Shown here one piece after another: positions 10,156 through 18,163 of a stretch of DNA of 64,000 bases. The stretch is from Methanobrevibacter sp. (GTDB lineage Archaea > Methanobacteriota > Methanobacteria > Methanobacteriales > Methanobacteriaceae), in NCBI GenBank assembly GCA_017434555.1, contig JAFRFB010000055.1:1-64000 (forward strand). The letters run 5' to 3'. The notes beneath the pieces were generated by a model that made no database searches, had not been told where the DNA came from, and saw only the letters and a list, made by a program, of their open reading frames with translations. Each line of letters opens with the position of its first letter. The stretch's first letter is position 1. Position numbers and translations under genes: made by a program.

Positions 10156-10866
10156 ATGGATATGATGAGTGTTTTATGGCAATTCGGTATTCTTGCGGCT
10201 ATACTTGTTTTTGGAATAAAAGTAGGTTTAGCATCAGGTTTGGCTAATTTGTCCAAAAAATTATTGGCATTTATCTGTATTGGATATGGTGGTGGAGTTT
10301 TATTGATTTCTGCTGTCGCATCTTTATATGCAGAGCAACTCACTCAAGCCATTTACAGTTACAATTCAATATTCTACATAATCATGGCTTTAATAATGAT
10401 TATAGCTGGTTTAATTACAATTAGGGAATATAAAGTACATGATCACAATACAAGTACCGCAACATCTCTGGCGGTCATTGCTCCATGTCCGTGCTGTTTC
10501 GGTTCAATTGTTGCAAGTATTTTAATTGTTGCTCCAACCATTGGAGTAGGTGCTTTTTATTTAAGCTGGTTTGCAGCGGCTGCATTGGTAGCGGTAATTA
10601 TCATCACATATTTCGCATCCAATATTGTAGTTAAATACACAAGTAAGCCTTATCCTATCATTTTAGGAAACTTCATGTTACTTTTAGGTGCTTACTTTTT
10701 GCTTTCAGCAATTGTAATCCCAAATATCGCAGGTTCTTTAAGTAAAGATTTCAGTAGTCTTACAATGAGTTCTCCTGAATCAGTTATTGCAATTGTTGTG
10801 ATGTTAATTGTTTTGGTAGCTCTTGGAATATTTTTAAATAAGAAAAGTAAAAGTCTATTAGATTAA
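10156..10866 (+). CDS. DUF2162 family putative transporter (HmuT-like position)
   Basis: 236 residues with about six or seven membrane helices and a short charged C-terminus. The family is annotated as predicted transporters (DUF2162). A central APCPCCFGS motif (around residues 112-120) puts three cysteines at the mouth of a membrane helix, a possible metal or haem contact. It is the first gene of a three-gene operon: the ExbB-like gene starts 15 bp downstream, with DUF2149 after it. The start is ATG 10156 behind GGAGAGAT. The same partners occur with CobN-like proteins in bacterial haem/cobamide loci, so membrane passage of a metal or tetrapyrrole product is the likely job (inference). Confidence 0.8.
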   Translation: MDMMSVLWQFGILAAILVFGIKVGLASGLANLSKKLLAFICIGYGGGVLLISAVASLYAEQLTQAIYSYNSIFYIIMALIMIIAGLITIREYKVHDHNTSTATSLAVIAPCPCCFGSIVASILIVAPTIGVGAFYLSWFAAAALVAVIIITYFASNIVVKYTSKPYPIILGNFMLLLGAYFLLSAIVIPNIAGSLSKDFSSLTMSSPESVIAIVVMLIVLVALGIFLNKKSKSLLD

Positions 10867-10881
10867 TAAAGGTGATATATA

Positions 10882-11529
10882 ATGAGTGTAAGTATACCTG
10901 GTGGAGAATATTTAACAGGTTCTTTAGATGTTATTTCACAAAGTTTAACCATTCCTGTATTGGTTATTCTTTTAATCATTGTTATAATTTCCATTGTAAC
11001 ATTGGGTGGATTAATATCTGAATATACTTCAAGAAAAAAAGTTCCGGTTGGAACAGTCAGAGATTTGATTTATGATATTAATTCAGCTGCTTCCGTTGAT
11101 GCTTTAAAAGGTATCATTGAAGGTGCGGCTATTCCTAAGTCTCAGAAAAAAGTATTAAGTGAAATCGCTAGTTCTTCCAGTTTAGACGAAAATACTAGAG
11201 AAGCTTTAGCTCGTAAACTCGTAGAACATGAAGAAGAAAAAATTGATAAGTCATTACAGAAAACTGATATTATTACACGTATCGGTCCTACATTAGGGTT
11301 AATGGGTACTTTAATTCCTATGGGTCCGGGTCTTGCAGCTTTAGGTGCAGGTGACGTTAATACTCTTGCAGAATCATTAACAGTTGCATTTAACACAACA
11401 ATTGTCGGTATCGGTTCAGGTGCTTTATGTTATGTTATAGGTAAAATCAGATCCGGTTGGTATGACCGTTATTTATCAGATTTGGATGCTTTATCAGATG
11501 CAGTTTTAGATTATATGAATAATCAGTGA
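10882..11529 (+). CDS. MotA/TolQ/ExbB-family proton channel protein
   Basis: 215 residues. A first membrane helix lies at about 22-46, a cytoplasmic helical region at about 50-130, and the signature RIGPTLGLMGTLIPMGPG near 132-150 leads into a second helix. A third helix follows at about 165-190 with the conserved AFNTTIVGIGSG segment. In ExbB/TolQ these helices form a pentameric channel that uses the ion gradient to drive ExbD-like partners. The ATG follows AAAGGTGATATATA. The DUF2149 gene begins 5 bp after the stop. There is no flagellar or TonB context here, so the motor most likely powers the outward-facing CobN-like chelatase or its substrate transfer. Confidence 0.9.
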   Translation: MSVSIPGGEYLTGSLDVISQSLTIPVLVILLIIVIISIVTLGGLISEYTSRKKVPVGTVRDLIYDINSAASVDALKGIIEGAAIPKSQKKVLSEIASSSSLDENTREALARKLVEHEEEKIDKSLQKTDIITRIGPTLGLMGTLIPMGPGLAALGAGDVNTLAESLTVAFNTTIVGIGSGALCYVIGKIRSGWYDRYLSDLDALSDAVLDYMNNQ

Positions 11530-11534
11530 TTTAA

Positions 11535-11873
11535 ATGGTTCGTAAAAAACAGAGAAGACGATCAAATCGTGTTGAAGAAGACCCAATGGCGGGTACATCT
11601 AACCTTGTTGATGCTATGCTTGTTATTGCTGTAGGTTTTCTTGTTTTTGTAATCATTAGCTGGAATATGCAGGCTATTGTTTTCAATGATGACATGACTC
11701 CAGAACAAAAACAACAAGTTATGCAGACTATTAAGAGTGTTTCAGAGGTTAATCAAGGTCAGGAATTGAATGAAACTCCAGACACTTCAAATAGTTCCGG
11801 TCAAGGTTATACTGAAATGGGTAAAGTCTATAAGGACCCATCGACAGGTAAGCTGATTATGGTAGAGGGTTGA
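11535..11873 (+). CDS. DUF2149 protein, ExbD-like partner of the proton channel
   Basis: 112 residues: a basic cytoplasmic N-terminus, one membrane helix (about 24-46), an extracytoplasmic segment and the DUF2149-type ending GKVYKDPSTGKLIMVEG. The helix begins NLVDAMLVIAVGF, strongly resembling the ExbD/TolR helix with its essential membrane aspartate; here that residue is Asp26. The topology (N-in, single pass) is the same. I infer that it is the ExbD equivalent that couples proton flow through the adjacent ExbB-like channel to an extracytoplasmic load. It lacks the full ExbD periplasmic domain, so the coupling mode must differ. Confidence 0.85.
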   Translation: MVRKKQRRRSNRVEEDPMAGTSNLVDAMLVIAVGFLVFVIISWNMQAIVFNDDMTPEQKQQVMQTIKSVSEVNQGQELNETPDTSNSSGQGYTEMGKVYKDPSTGKLIMVEG

Positions 11874-11900
11874 GCCTCTACTTCAAACATTTTTTTAACT
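11862..11900 (+). terminator. Terminator of the DUF2162-ExbB-DUF2149 operon
   Basis: GTAGAGG (11862-11868) pairs with CCTCTAC (11875-11881). The TGA stop (11871-11873) lies in the loop. T-runs follow. Confidence 0.6.
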
Positions 11901-11990
11901 TTTTTTCAATACTTTTTTTTAGAATCGATTATTTTATATAGGACAATTAATTAAATTATTACTTACGAATTTTTTAGGTGTGATAAGTTA

Positions 11991-12308
11991 ATGGAATTCT
12001 GTCCTGAGTGTGGTTCAATGTTAATGCCGAAAGACGGTGTAATCAAATGCATATGCGGTTATGAAAAATCACTTACAAAAGATGATTTAGACGAGCAGTA
12101 TAAATTTGAAGGTGAAAAAAACAAGGACCTGGAGGTAATTGTCACCGACAACAATAATGTGGCTCTGCCTACAACAAGAATAACCTGCTATAAATGCGGA
12201 GGAACAAAAGGCTACTGGTGGACAGTCCAAACAAGATCTGCCGATGAGGCTCCAACTAATTTTATTAGATGTGCAAAGTGTGGAAACACCTGGAGAAGTT
12301 CCAATTAA
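11991..12308 (+). CDS. tfs: Transcription factor S (TFIIS-like RNA polymerase cleavage factor)
   Basis: 105 residues, the usual length of archaeal TFS. The N-terminal zinc ribbon is CPECGSM...CICGY (residues 4-24). The C-terminal ribbon has CYKCGG...CAKCGNTW and contains TRSADEAPT, with the acidic DE pair that enters the polymerase active site to stimulate RNA cleavage during backtracking. The ATG follows TAGGTGTGATAAGTTA. It is a single gene, separate from the upstream operon, which terminates before it; housekeeping expression is expected. Confidence 0.95.
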   Translation: MEFCPECGSMLMPKDGVIKCICGYEKSLTKDDLDEQYKFEGEKNKDLEVIVTDNNNVALPTTRITCYKCGGTKGYWWTVQTRSADEAPTNFIRCAKCGNTWRSSN

Positions 12309-12319
12309 GGCTAAATTAA

Positions 12320-12595
12320 TTATTTTTTCATTTTTTCCATTTCTTTTTCAATCATCCTGTCTCTTGTACCTTCATCAAGCTTTCTTGAAAAGACGAATGT
12401 TCTTAGAAAATGAAATATCAATCCGATTCCCCATAAGGCTGTTATCCAGTAAAACCACCATTCACCTGGAGAAAAAACAAGATTCATTACAAAAAATATT
12501 ATATTAACGCTTATAAAACTGTAGAGATGGCGGTAAAAGCCAATCTTATCATCAACTCTTTTTTCAGCTTTTCGATACAATTCATCTTCAGACAT
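12320..12595 (-). CDS. 2TM domain-containing small membrane protein
   Basis: 91 residues: a short charged N-terminus (EDELYRKAEKRVDDK), two membrane helices (about 22-42 and 47-68) joined by a PGEWWFYW turn, and a basic or amphipathic C-terminus. This is the layout of the 2TM domain family, often fused to histidine kinases in bacteria but free-standing here. Function is unknown. It converges with tfs, leaving 11 bp between stops. The ATG follows GGAGTGATT on the minus strand. Confidence 0.75.
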   Translation of the reverse strand: MSEDELYRKAEKRVDDKIGFYRHLYSFISVNIIFFVMNLVFSPGEWWFYWITALWGIGLIFHFLRTFVFSRKLDEGTRDRMIEKEMEKMKK

Positions 12596-12834
12596 ATAAT
12601 CACTCCATTTAATTAATTATTTGAAGTGATTGTTATTTATGTTTTTTCAAAATCCTTTAAAAATAGACTTATTGTAACAAAACGCTATAATTATCATAAA
12701 AGTAGCTTAATTAAGCATAGTTCATCTTTACAGTTTAATATATTTTTGATATAATATTGAATATTTCAAGAAAACAAAAAGTTAATAAGCTATTAATTCA
12801 AAAGTGATATTCAAACATATTGGAGGTTGTAAAA

Positions 12835-13380
12835 ATGGCAGATTTAAAAGGTACAAAAACCGAAGAAAATTTGAAAACTGCACTTGCAGGAGAATCTCAA
12901 GCTCGTGTAAAATACGAATTTTACGCATCCCAGGCAAAAAAAGATGGTTATGTTGAAATTAAAGAAATTTTCCAAGAATCATCCGACAATGAAAAAGAAC
13001 ATGCAAAAGTATGGTTTAAATTATTGAATGGTGGAAAAGTACCACCTACCACAGATAACCTTGCAGATGCAGCAGCCGGTGAACATGAAGAATGGACAGT
13101 AATGTATAAGGAATTTGCTGAAACCGCTCGTGAAGAAGGCTTAGACGACATTGCAGAGTTGTTTGATGCAGCTGCAGCTACTGAAAAAGCTCACGAAGAA
13201 AGATATAATGCATTGTCTGATAAGATTGCTGCTGGAAAAGTCTTTAAAAAAGATGAAGAGATTGCATGGAAATGTAACAACTGTGGATACATCCATTATG
13301 GAAAAGAAGCTCCTGAAGTTTGTCCATTATGTGACCACCCACAGGCACACTTTAGAAAAAAAGATGAAAGTTATATCTAG
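12835..13380 (+). CDS. rbr: Rubrerythrin (first of two)
   Basis: 181 residues from ATG 12835 behind TTGGAGGTTG. An earlier in-frame start at 12820 would include the SD. Residues 1-140 form the ferritin-like four-helix bundle with the diiron ligands spread over E-x-x-H pairs (NEKEHAK, EKAHEER). Residues 147-175 form the rubredoxin-type FeS4 domain, CNNCGY and CPLCDHP. In anaerobes this protein reduces hydrogen peroxide with electrons from rubredoxin or other donors. A paralogue lies at 43330. The promoter region upstream (12596-12834) includes a perfect GCTTAATTAAGC palindrome at 12705-12716. Confidence 0.95.
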   Translation: MADLKGTKTEENLKTALAGESQARVKYEFYASQAKKDGYVEIKEIFQESSDNEKEHAKVWFKLLNGGKVPPTTDNLADAAAGEHEEWTVMYKEFAETAREEGLDDIAELFDAAAATEKAHEERYNALSDKIAAGKVFKKDEEIAWKCNNCGYIHYGKEAPEVCPLCDHPQAHFRKKDESYI

Positions 13381-14249
13381 AAACTTTTTTTCTTTTCTTT
13401 TTTTACATTAAAAACAATATAAAATACTTAATTATTAATTATATTTCTTTTGATTGATTGGTTATTAATTTGAAAAAATCTGATTAAAAAGACTATATGA
13501 CCAATTAGGAATCTCACCAAAATCAAATAAGTTAATTGAATATCCTTTTTTTTAATTCTAAAGTGATGTACATCTATCGCAGAAGCATTAAACGTCTAAG
13601 TGATATATTCTACTCATTGACATTAAATTTAAATAGTGGCCCGTCCTATTTTCAATTTTTTTCTCTAGCGAATAATTGAATTTAGGCATAATATTTTTAA
13701 TAGTTTTTACAAAAAACTTATTTTTATAAGCAGATTATTTTTAAATTATACATGAACATATTATGAAGATTATTTTTTAACATACTAATCTACATGTATT
13801 ATTTAAATAATTGAGTTTTTAGAAAAAATTATCATTTCAGTTAAAGTAAATATTATAATTAGAAAGTAAATATGCCTTCTTAAAGTTAAGTTCTTTTTTT
13901 TCTTTCTCTGCTTTCAGTTTGTTAACTTGGATTTTTCTTCTATAGAAAATATTATCTTTTTTTTTAAAAATTCACATAATTACTTTTTATTTTCTATTTG
14001 CTGGGTTAATATTTGGTTATTTTATATATCGCTATTTGATTTTAACTTTTTTAAAGATTGTTTTCTAATGGAATTTAATTCTCATTTTATTAAAATATTG
14101 CTTTAATAAGGTTATTTTTTAATATGGGGGTTATATTATCTGATTTATTACAAATAACTTAAATATATCTTTTTTCATATCCATTATTCACGTGGTCGCG
14201 TATTTTTTTAAAATTTCCCTGGGAAATAAAAATTTTTAGGGGGACTGAT
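13381..14249 (+). other. 869-bp AT-rich intergenic region, no supported gene
   Basis: I see no ORF with an acceptable start and RBS, and no RNA gene. A T-rich terminator for rubrerythrin follows the stop at once. A short open stretch near 13494-13555 reads like protein (DQLGISPKSNKLIEYPFF), which may be a decayed gene remnant. The 3' part holds the promoter of the following Rpn-like gene. Confidence 0.5.
14213..14227 (+). promoter_or_regulatory. Perfect inverted repeat in the leader of the Rpn-like gene
   Basis: ATTTCCC, one base, GGGAAAT: a 7-bp perfect dyad 22 bp upstream of the ATG at 14250 and just before the SD-like GGGGGACTGAT. It could be an operator or a leader hairpin. Confidence 0.35.
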
Positions 14250-15197
14250 ATGTCTAAAATTAAACGGATGAACAATCCGGAAGATACATTCATGAAGCGG
14301 CAATTCACCTATTTGGGTGACATAGCTCATGAATTCTATAATCTTCCTGGAAAATACATTGGAAGTGAATGTAATGAATATCCGAATGTAGACGGTGGAA
14401 TACCAAGAGCAGATATAGTATATGAAGTTAGGATGAAAGACGGAAGTATATTCATGATTAACATAGAGGATGAAACAAGTTATGTAAACGTGAATACTCT
14501 AAAAAAGTCATACAACTATAAAATCAACATATACTATAAGACCAAAAATCCGGTAATTAGCGTTATCACAACAACGCTTCCGGAAGACAAATGCCTAAAT
14601 GAATTATGGATTTCACCAACAGACCTTTTCAAACCATTTGTTATTTCTCTGCATGACGAAAACGCTTGGAAAAAATTAAATACTTTAATTGATAAAGCTA
14701 AAAAGCAAGAAGAATTTAGTGATATAGAAGGATTGGAGCTAATAAATTTACCCCGCTTCTGTTCTGAAAACCACCAAAAAGCCATCGAAATGATTTGCAG
14801 TGTACTTTATGATTTGAAAATTGATGATGACTATGTGAAAAATGAATTAATATATTCTATGCAATGTATGATTCACAAATACGCAAAAACAGATGAAAAA
14901 ATAAAAGATTTGGAGGAGATGATTGGATTGAGACAGGTAATGAAAAAAAGAAGCCCCGTACTTGATGCAATGGAACGCCAAGGAGTTCTAAAAGGACGAA
15001 AACAAGGAATAAAAATGGGTGAAGAAAAAGGAATAAAAATGGGTGAAGAAAAAGGAATAGAAATAGGTGAAGAAAAAGGAATTTTGAAGGTTTTAAAGGA
15101 TTTGGCTAATGAGTCATCTAACGAAAAGACTGTTGAAGAGTTGGCTGAAAAATATGGATACACCGTAGATGAAATATTAAATGCAAATATTGATTAG
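14250..15197 (+). CDS. Rpn-like / PD-(D/E)XK nuclease-family protein
   Basis: 315 residues. The N-terminal half has the nuclease-like core: ADIVYEV (about residues 50-56) and the strand SIFMINIEDET (about 68-78), matching the D...(D/E)xK-type pattern of the recombination-promoting nuclease/putative transposase superfamily, although the lysine is replaced. A helical region follows, then a glycine-rich repeat tract (G-I-K-M-G-E-E-K units, about 250-280) typical of these proteins, and a final segment EELAEKYGYTVDEILN. No function is established for the archaeal members. Three relatives occur in this window, and a duplicated 3' end follows at 15300-15373. The ATG follows AGGGGGACTGAT. Confidence 0.65.
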   Translation: MSKIKRMNNPEDTFMKRQFTYLGDIAHEFYNLPGKYIGSECNEYPNVDGGIPRADIVYEVRMKDGSIFMINIEDETSYVNVNTLKKSYNYKINIYYKTKNPVISVITTTLPEDKCLNELWISPTDLFKPFVISLHDENAWKKLNTLIDKAKKQEEFSDIEGLELINLPRFCSENHQKAIEMICSVLYDLKIDDDYVKNELIYSMQCMIHKYAKTDEKIKDLEEMIGLRQVMKKRSPVLDAMERQGVLKGRKQGIKMGEEKGIKMGEEKGIEIGEEKGILKVLKDLANESSNEKTVEELAEKYGYTVDEILNANID

Positions 15198-15299
15198 ACC
15201 TGTGGTATTTGCTTAATTAGCCATCACTAATACATTTTTTAAGTATTTAATTATTTTTTTCAAAAAAGAGGATATGATTTTGGCATGACCTTTTTAATA

Positions 15300-15373
15300 A
15301 TTTGGCTGTCGTATATTTCACTGAAAAATATGGATATACTGTGGATGAAATATTGAATGAGAAAATTGATTAA
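15300..15373 (+). pseudogene. Duplicated 3'-end remnant of the Rpn-like gene
   Basis: The translated stretch (F)TEKYGYTVDEILNEKID-stop repeats the last 20 residues of the 14250 gene (AEKYGYTVDEILNANID-stop) with silent and missense changes. Weaker similarity extends upstream to about 15263. There is no start codon, so this is a decayed partial duplicate. Confidence 0.7.
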
Positions 15374-15424
15374 CAGTTGTAATTTTCTAAAATTATTTAA
15401 TTTATTAAAGCCAATAGTTTAGTA

Positions 15425-16987
15425 ATGAAAGAAGTACAGAATACCTTAAAATCGATTGTGGAAAATCCAAGACATATCTTTAAACTGACCGTACAGGGAG
15501 TTCTAGTCGGTATTTTCTCCGGTTTGATGGTATGTTTATACAGATTTCTTTTAAACGGATCTGAAGATATCCTGAGAGGATATCTGAAAATAATTAATGG
15601 CAATATATTTTATATTGCACTGTTTTTCATATTTTTGATTATTTTAGGTCTTTTGACAGCTTATCTAATGCGCTGGGAAAAGGATGCAATGGGAAGCGGT
15701 ATACCTCAGGTAAATGCCGAGACCAAAGGATTTATGGATGTCAACTGGTACAAGACACTCTTTGCTAAAATTGTCGGTGGAGTCTTTACTGCTTTGGGCG
15801 GTTTATCCTTAGGTCCTGAAGGCCCTTCAGTTCAGATTGGTGCAATGGCAGGTAAAGGAGTTTCCAAATTATTTAAGGAATCAAAAACCGATGAATTAAG
15901 ACTGATTCTTGTAGGTTCGGCTGTAGGTATTACTGCAGCTTTCAATGCGCCTCTTGCTGGGGTAGTGTTTATTCTTGAGGAAATCAATCACGGATTTGAC
16001 AAGACTCTGGTATTCATTGCATTGGTATCTGCAATCGTATCTGACTTTATATCAAAAATAATCTTCGGTCAGTCTACAGTACTATCATTTCCGATTTCAA
16101 ACATTCCCCTTTCATCATACTGGCTTTTGATTGTGCTTGGTTTGGTTTTAGGACTCTTGGGATATGCATATAATGTCGGAATGATTAAGGCAGAGGACTT
16201 ATGGGCAAAAATACCTAAATTAAGCCTTGAAGTAAAGTTCGTTTCCGTATTTCTGGTATCAGGAGTAATTGCACTGATTATACCTGAGATAAGCTGCGGC
16301 GGACATTATATGATGGGAATGCTGGATGTTGCTGTTCCCTCTTTAGGTTTGCTTTTACTTTATTTTGCTTTAAAATACATCTTTTCAATATTTTCATTTT
16401 CATCAGGTGCTCCCGGAGGAATATTTTTACCTATTCTGGTTTTAGGAGCATATATTGGAGCTATTTTCGCATCATTTTTCATTCCAATCTGCGGACTTGA
16501 AAATGTGCTGATTTATAAATTCATTATCATTTCAATGGCAGGATTTTTTACTGCAACTGTCAGATCTCCGATTACCGGAATCGTGCTTTTATCTGAAATG
16601 AGCGGTTCAACAGAATCATTGGTTGCAATGCTTATTGTATGTTTAATAGCTTATGTTGTACCGACTTTACTTGGAAATGAACCGATTTATGAAGCCCTTC
16701 TTGACAGACTGCTTAAAAGACGCCAGGAAGAGTTCACTCCTGAGCCTTCACGCCACGTTTTGTCTGAATATATAGTTCCTTTGGAGTGCAAATACATCGG
16801 TGTTGAAATTGAAAACATTCCATTTCCAAAAAACTCAATAGTTGTAAGTGTTATTAGGAATGGAAGTTATGTTATTGCGCAAAGTGATTTCAAGATTAAT
16901 TATGGTGATCAAATTCATATACTGACTGATGTCAATGATTTTCCATATGCAAACCGTGAAATTGAAGAGATTATTAACGGACGATAA
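15425..16987 (+). CDS. ClC-family chloride transporter with C-terminal TrkA_C domain
   Basis: 520 residues: about ten to twelve membrane helices, then a cytoplasmic TrkA_C/RCK-C-type domain (about 435-520). The three ClC selectivity motifs are present: GSGIPQ (about 89-94), LGPEGPSVQ (about 128-136, Pro where GREGP has Arg, with the gating Glu kept) and GAPGGIFLP (about 328-336). The pair EE in FILEEINHGF matches the internal proton glutamate of exchanger-type ClCs, so H+/Cl- antiport is more likely than a channel. The TrkA_C domain may bind a nucleotide or ion and gate transport. No clear SD precedes ATG 15425; an A/T-rich TATA-like stretch about 30 bp upstream would give a leaderless mRNA. 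Confidence 0.9.
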   Translation: MKEVQNTLKSIVENPRHIFKLTVQGVLVGIFSGLMVCLYRFLLNGSEDILRGYLKIINGNIFYIALFFIFLIILGLLTAYLMRWEKDAMGSGIPQVNAETKGFMDVNWYKTLFAKIVGGVFTALGGLSLGPEGPSVQIGAMAGKGVSKLFKESKTDELRLILVGSAVGITAAFNAPLAGVVFILEEINHGFDKTLVFIALVSAIVSDFISKIIFGQSTVLSFPISNIPLSSYWLLIVLGLVLGLLGYAYNVGMIKAEDLWAKIPKLSLEVKFVSVFLVSGVIALIIPEISCGGHYMMGMLDVAVPSLGLLLLYFALKYIFSIFSFSSGAPGGIFLPILVLGAYIGAIFASFFIPICGLENVLIYKFIIISMAGFFTATVRSPITGIVLLSEMSGSTESLVAMLIVCLIAYVVPTLLGNEPIYEALLDRLLKRRQEEFTPEPSRHVLSEYIVPLECKYIGVEIENIPFPKNSIVVSVIRNGSYVIAQSDFKINYGDQIHILTDVNDFPYANREIEEIINGR

Positions 16988-17159
16988 TTTTTCTATGTTA
17001 AGGCAATTTTTTTAACTTGCTAAAATTTAACCTTTTCAAGTAAATATTGATAAAACAAGGTAATTTTATTTATAACATTTATATAATTCTTTTTTTAAAA
17101 AATTATAAATATTATGAAATTAATAATATAATTTAAAGATTTAAGGAGATTTTTTTAAA

Positions 17160-17762
17160 ATGAAAAATAAATCTAATAAAGATGATTCTGAAGTTAGTTT
17201 CTATGGACTAAGGAATACTCAAGATTTGATTTTTAATTTTCTTTTTAGTAAGGTTAAAGAATTTCCTGCTCATTTAACGGGTTATAAAGATATTGAAAGT
17301 AATCAGCCAAGAAATCTAATAAATAATTTGTTAAAAAAATCAGAATTGGATTCCTTATTCATGAGAAAAAATGGGGTATTTTTGAACATAGAGCATCAGA
17401 CAGTGATAAATCAAAGAAAAATATTAAAAAATGCAAGCTATATTCTACAATTAATGGAAGATAATTATGAAATTGAACAAATTATTGTTTACACGGGTCA
17501 TTCGGATATAACGAAATATATTGCAAGTAATGATATTTTTGTTAAAACAGGTTGGATTGAAACAAGAAAAATAGATGCATCCATAAGGTTAAATAATATT
17601 TACTATAAAATAAATAATAACCAAGAATTGAATGCATATGACATATGTGATGCATGTATATTGCCTGTATACAACCATGGAAAATCTAATGAAGAATTAA
17701 TAGATAGTTTAGTCTACATCACCAAAATTGTAAAACGACAGCTTTTCTATTTGAAATTTTGA
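17160..17762 (+). CDS. Rpn-like / PD-(D/E)XK protein, N-terminal part (frame broken)
   Basis: 200 residues starting at ATG behind AAGGAGATTTTTTAAA. It has the family core: TQDLIFNFLF at the N-terminus, then FMRKNGVFLNIEHQTVINQR with the E-x-Q form of the (D/E)xK strand, and IIVYTGH in the next strand. The reading frame stops at 17762, but homologous-looking C-terminal helical sequence continues at once in another frame (17759-18073). I read this as one gene of about 305 codons split by a frameshift near 17750, although a 4-bp TTGA overlap would also allow two coupled genes. Confidence 0.6.
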   Translation: MKNKSNKDDSEVSFYGLRNTQDLIFNFLFSKVKEFPAHLTGYKDIESNQPRNLINNLLKKSELDSLFMRKNGVFLNIEHQTVINQRKILKNASYILQLMEDNYEIEQIIVYTGHSDITKYIASNDIFVKTGWIETRKIDASIRLNNIYYKINNNQELNAYDICDACILPVYNHGKSNEELIDSLVYITKIVKRQLFYLKF

Positions 17763-18073
17763 TAACTTGTGTTTGTGCTTGGATTAATTATTTATTGACC
17801 GATAAAAAGAAAATTGATAAAATGATTGGAGATTTAAAAATGATGAGTGAAATTGGATTTAAAGAAATGTGGGATCACATTCAATATAAAAGATATATGG
17901 GGCTCATTGAGCTCAAAGATGAGGAGTTACATCAAAGGGAAGAAACTATTTCCCAACTAGCCGATGCATTAAGTCAAAAGGATGTGGAGTTAAGTCAAAG
18001 GGATGAAACTATTGAAAAATTACTTCAATATGCTCCAGATGGTGTAAAAAATGATTTAAAAAATATTAAATAG
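17759..18073 (+). CDS. C-terminal part of the frame-broken Rpn-like protein
   Basis: 104 residues, opening at a TTG that overlaps the TGA of the preceding frame by 4 bp. It starts in the middle of what looks like a hydrophobic/aromatic helix (CVCAWINYLL), then TDKKKIDKMIGDLKMMSEIGF, a typical Rpn-family C-terminal region. It ends in coiled coil with repeated SQ(K/R)D units (ALSQKDVELSQRDETIEKLL). It has no SD of its own. It is most likely the tail of the upstream gene after a frameshift rather than an independent protein. Confidence 0.5.
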   Translation: MITCVCAWINYLLTDKKKIDKMIGDLKMMSEIGFKEMWDHIQYKRYMGLIELKDEELHQREETISQLADALSQKDVELSQRDETIEKLLQYAPDGVKNDLKNIK

Positions 18074-18163
18074 TTTTTTTGAGTTAATATAAATTCAACT
18101 CTTTAATTTTTGTAAAAAAGAAATGTATGGTATAATTTATTATATAATTAAAAAGTGATTAAT

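Noticed and set aside
12244-12507. 87-codon plus-strand frame over the tfs/2TM junction
   Set aside because: It is a shadow of tfs and of the antisense 2TM gene, with no SD or protein-like composition.
13381-14249. Possible hidden gene or RNA in the 869-bp gap after rubrerythrin
   Set aside because: One short protein-like stretch near 13494-13555 but no start, SD or continuing frame; no RNA-like folding stood out.
15000-15080. CRISPR or satellite repeat in the Rpn-like gene
   Set aside because: The repeat is in frame and codes for the glycine/glutamate tract typical of the family.
15425-16987. CLC-F type fluoride exporter
   Set aside because: The selectivity motifs are chloride-type with the internal exchanger glutamate; CLC-F signatures are not seen.
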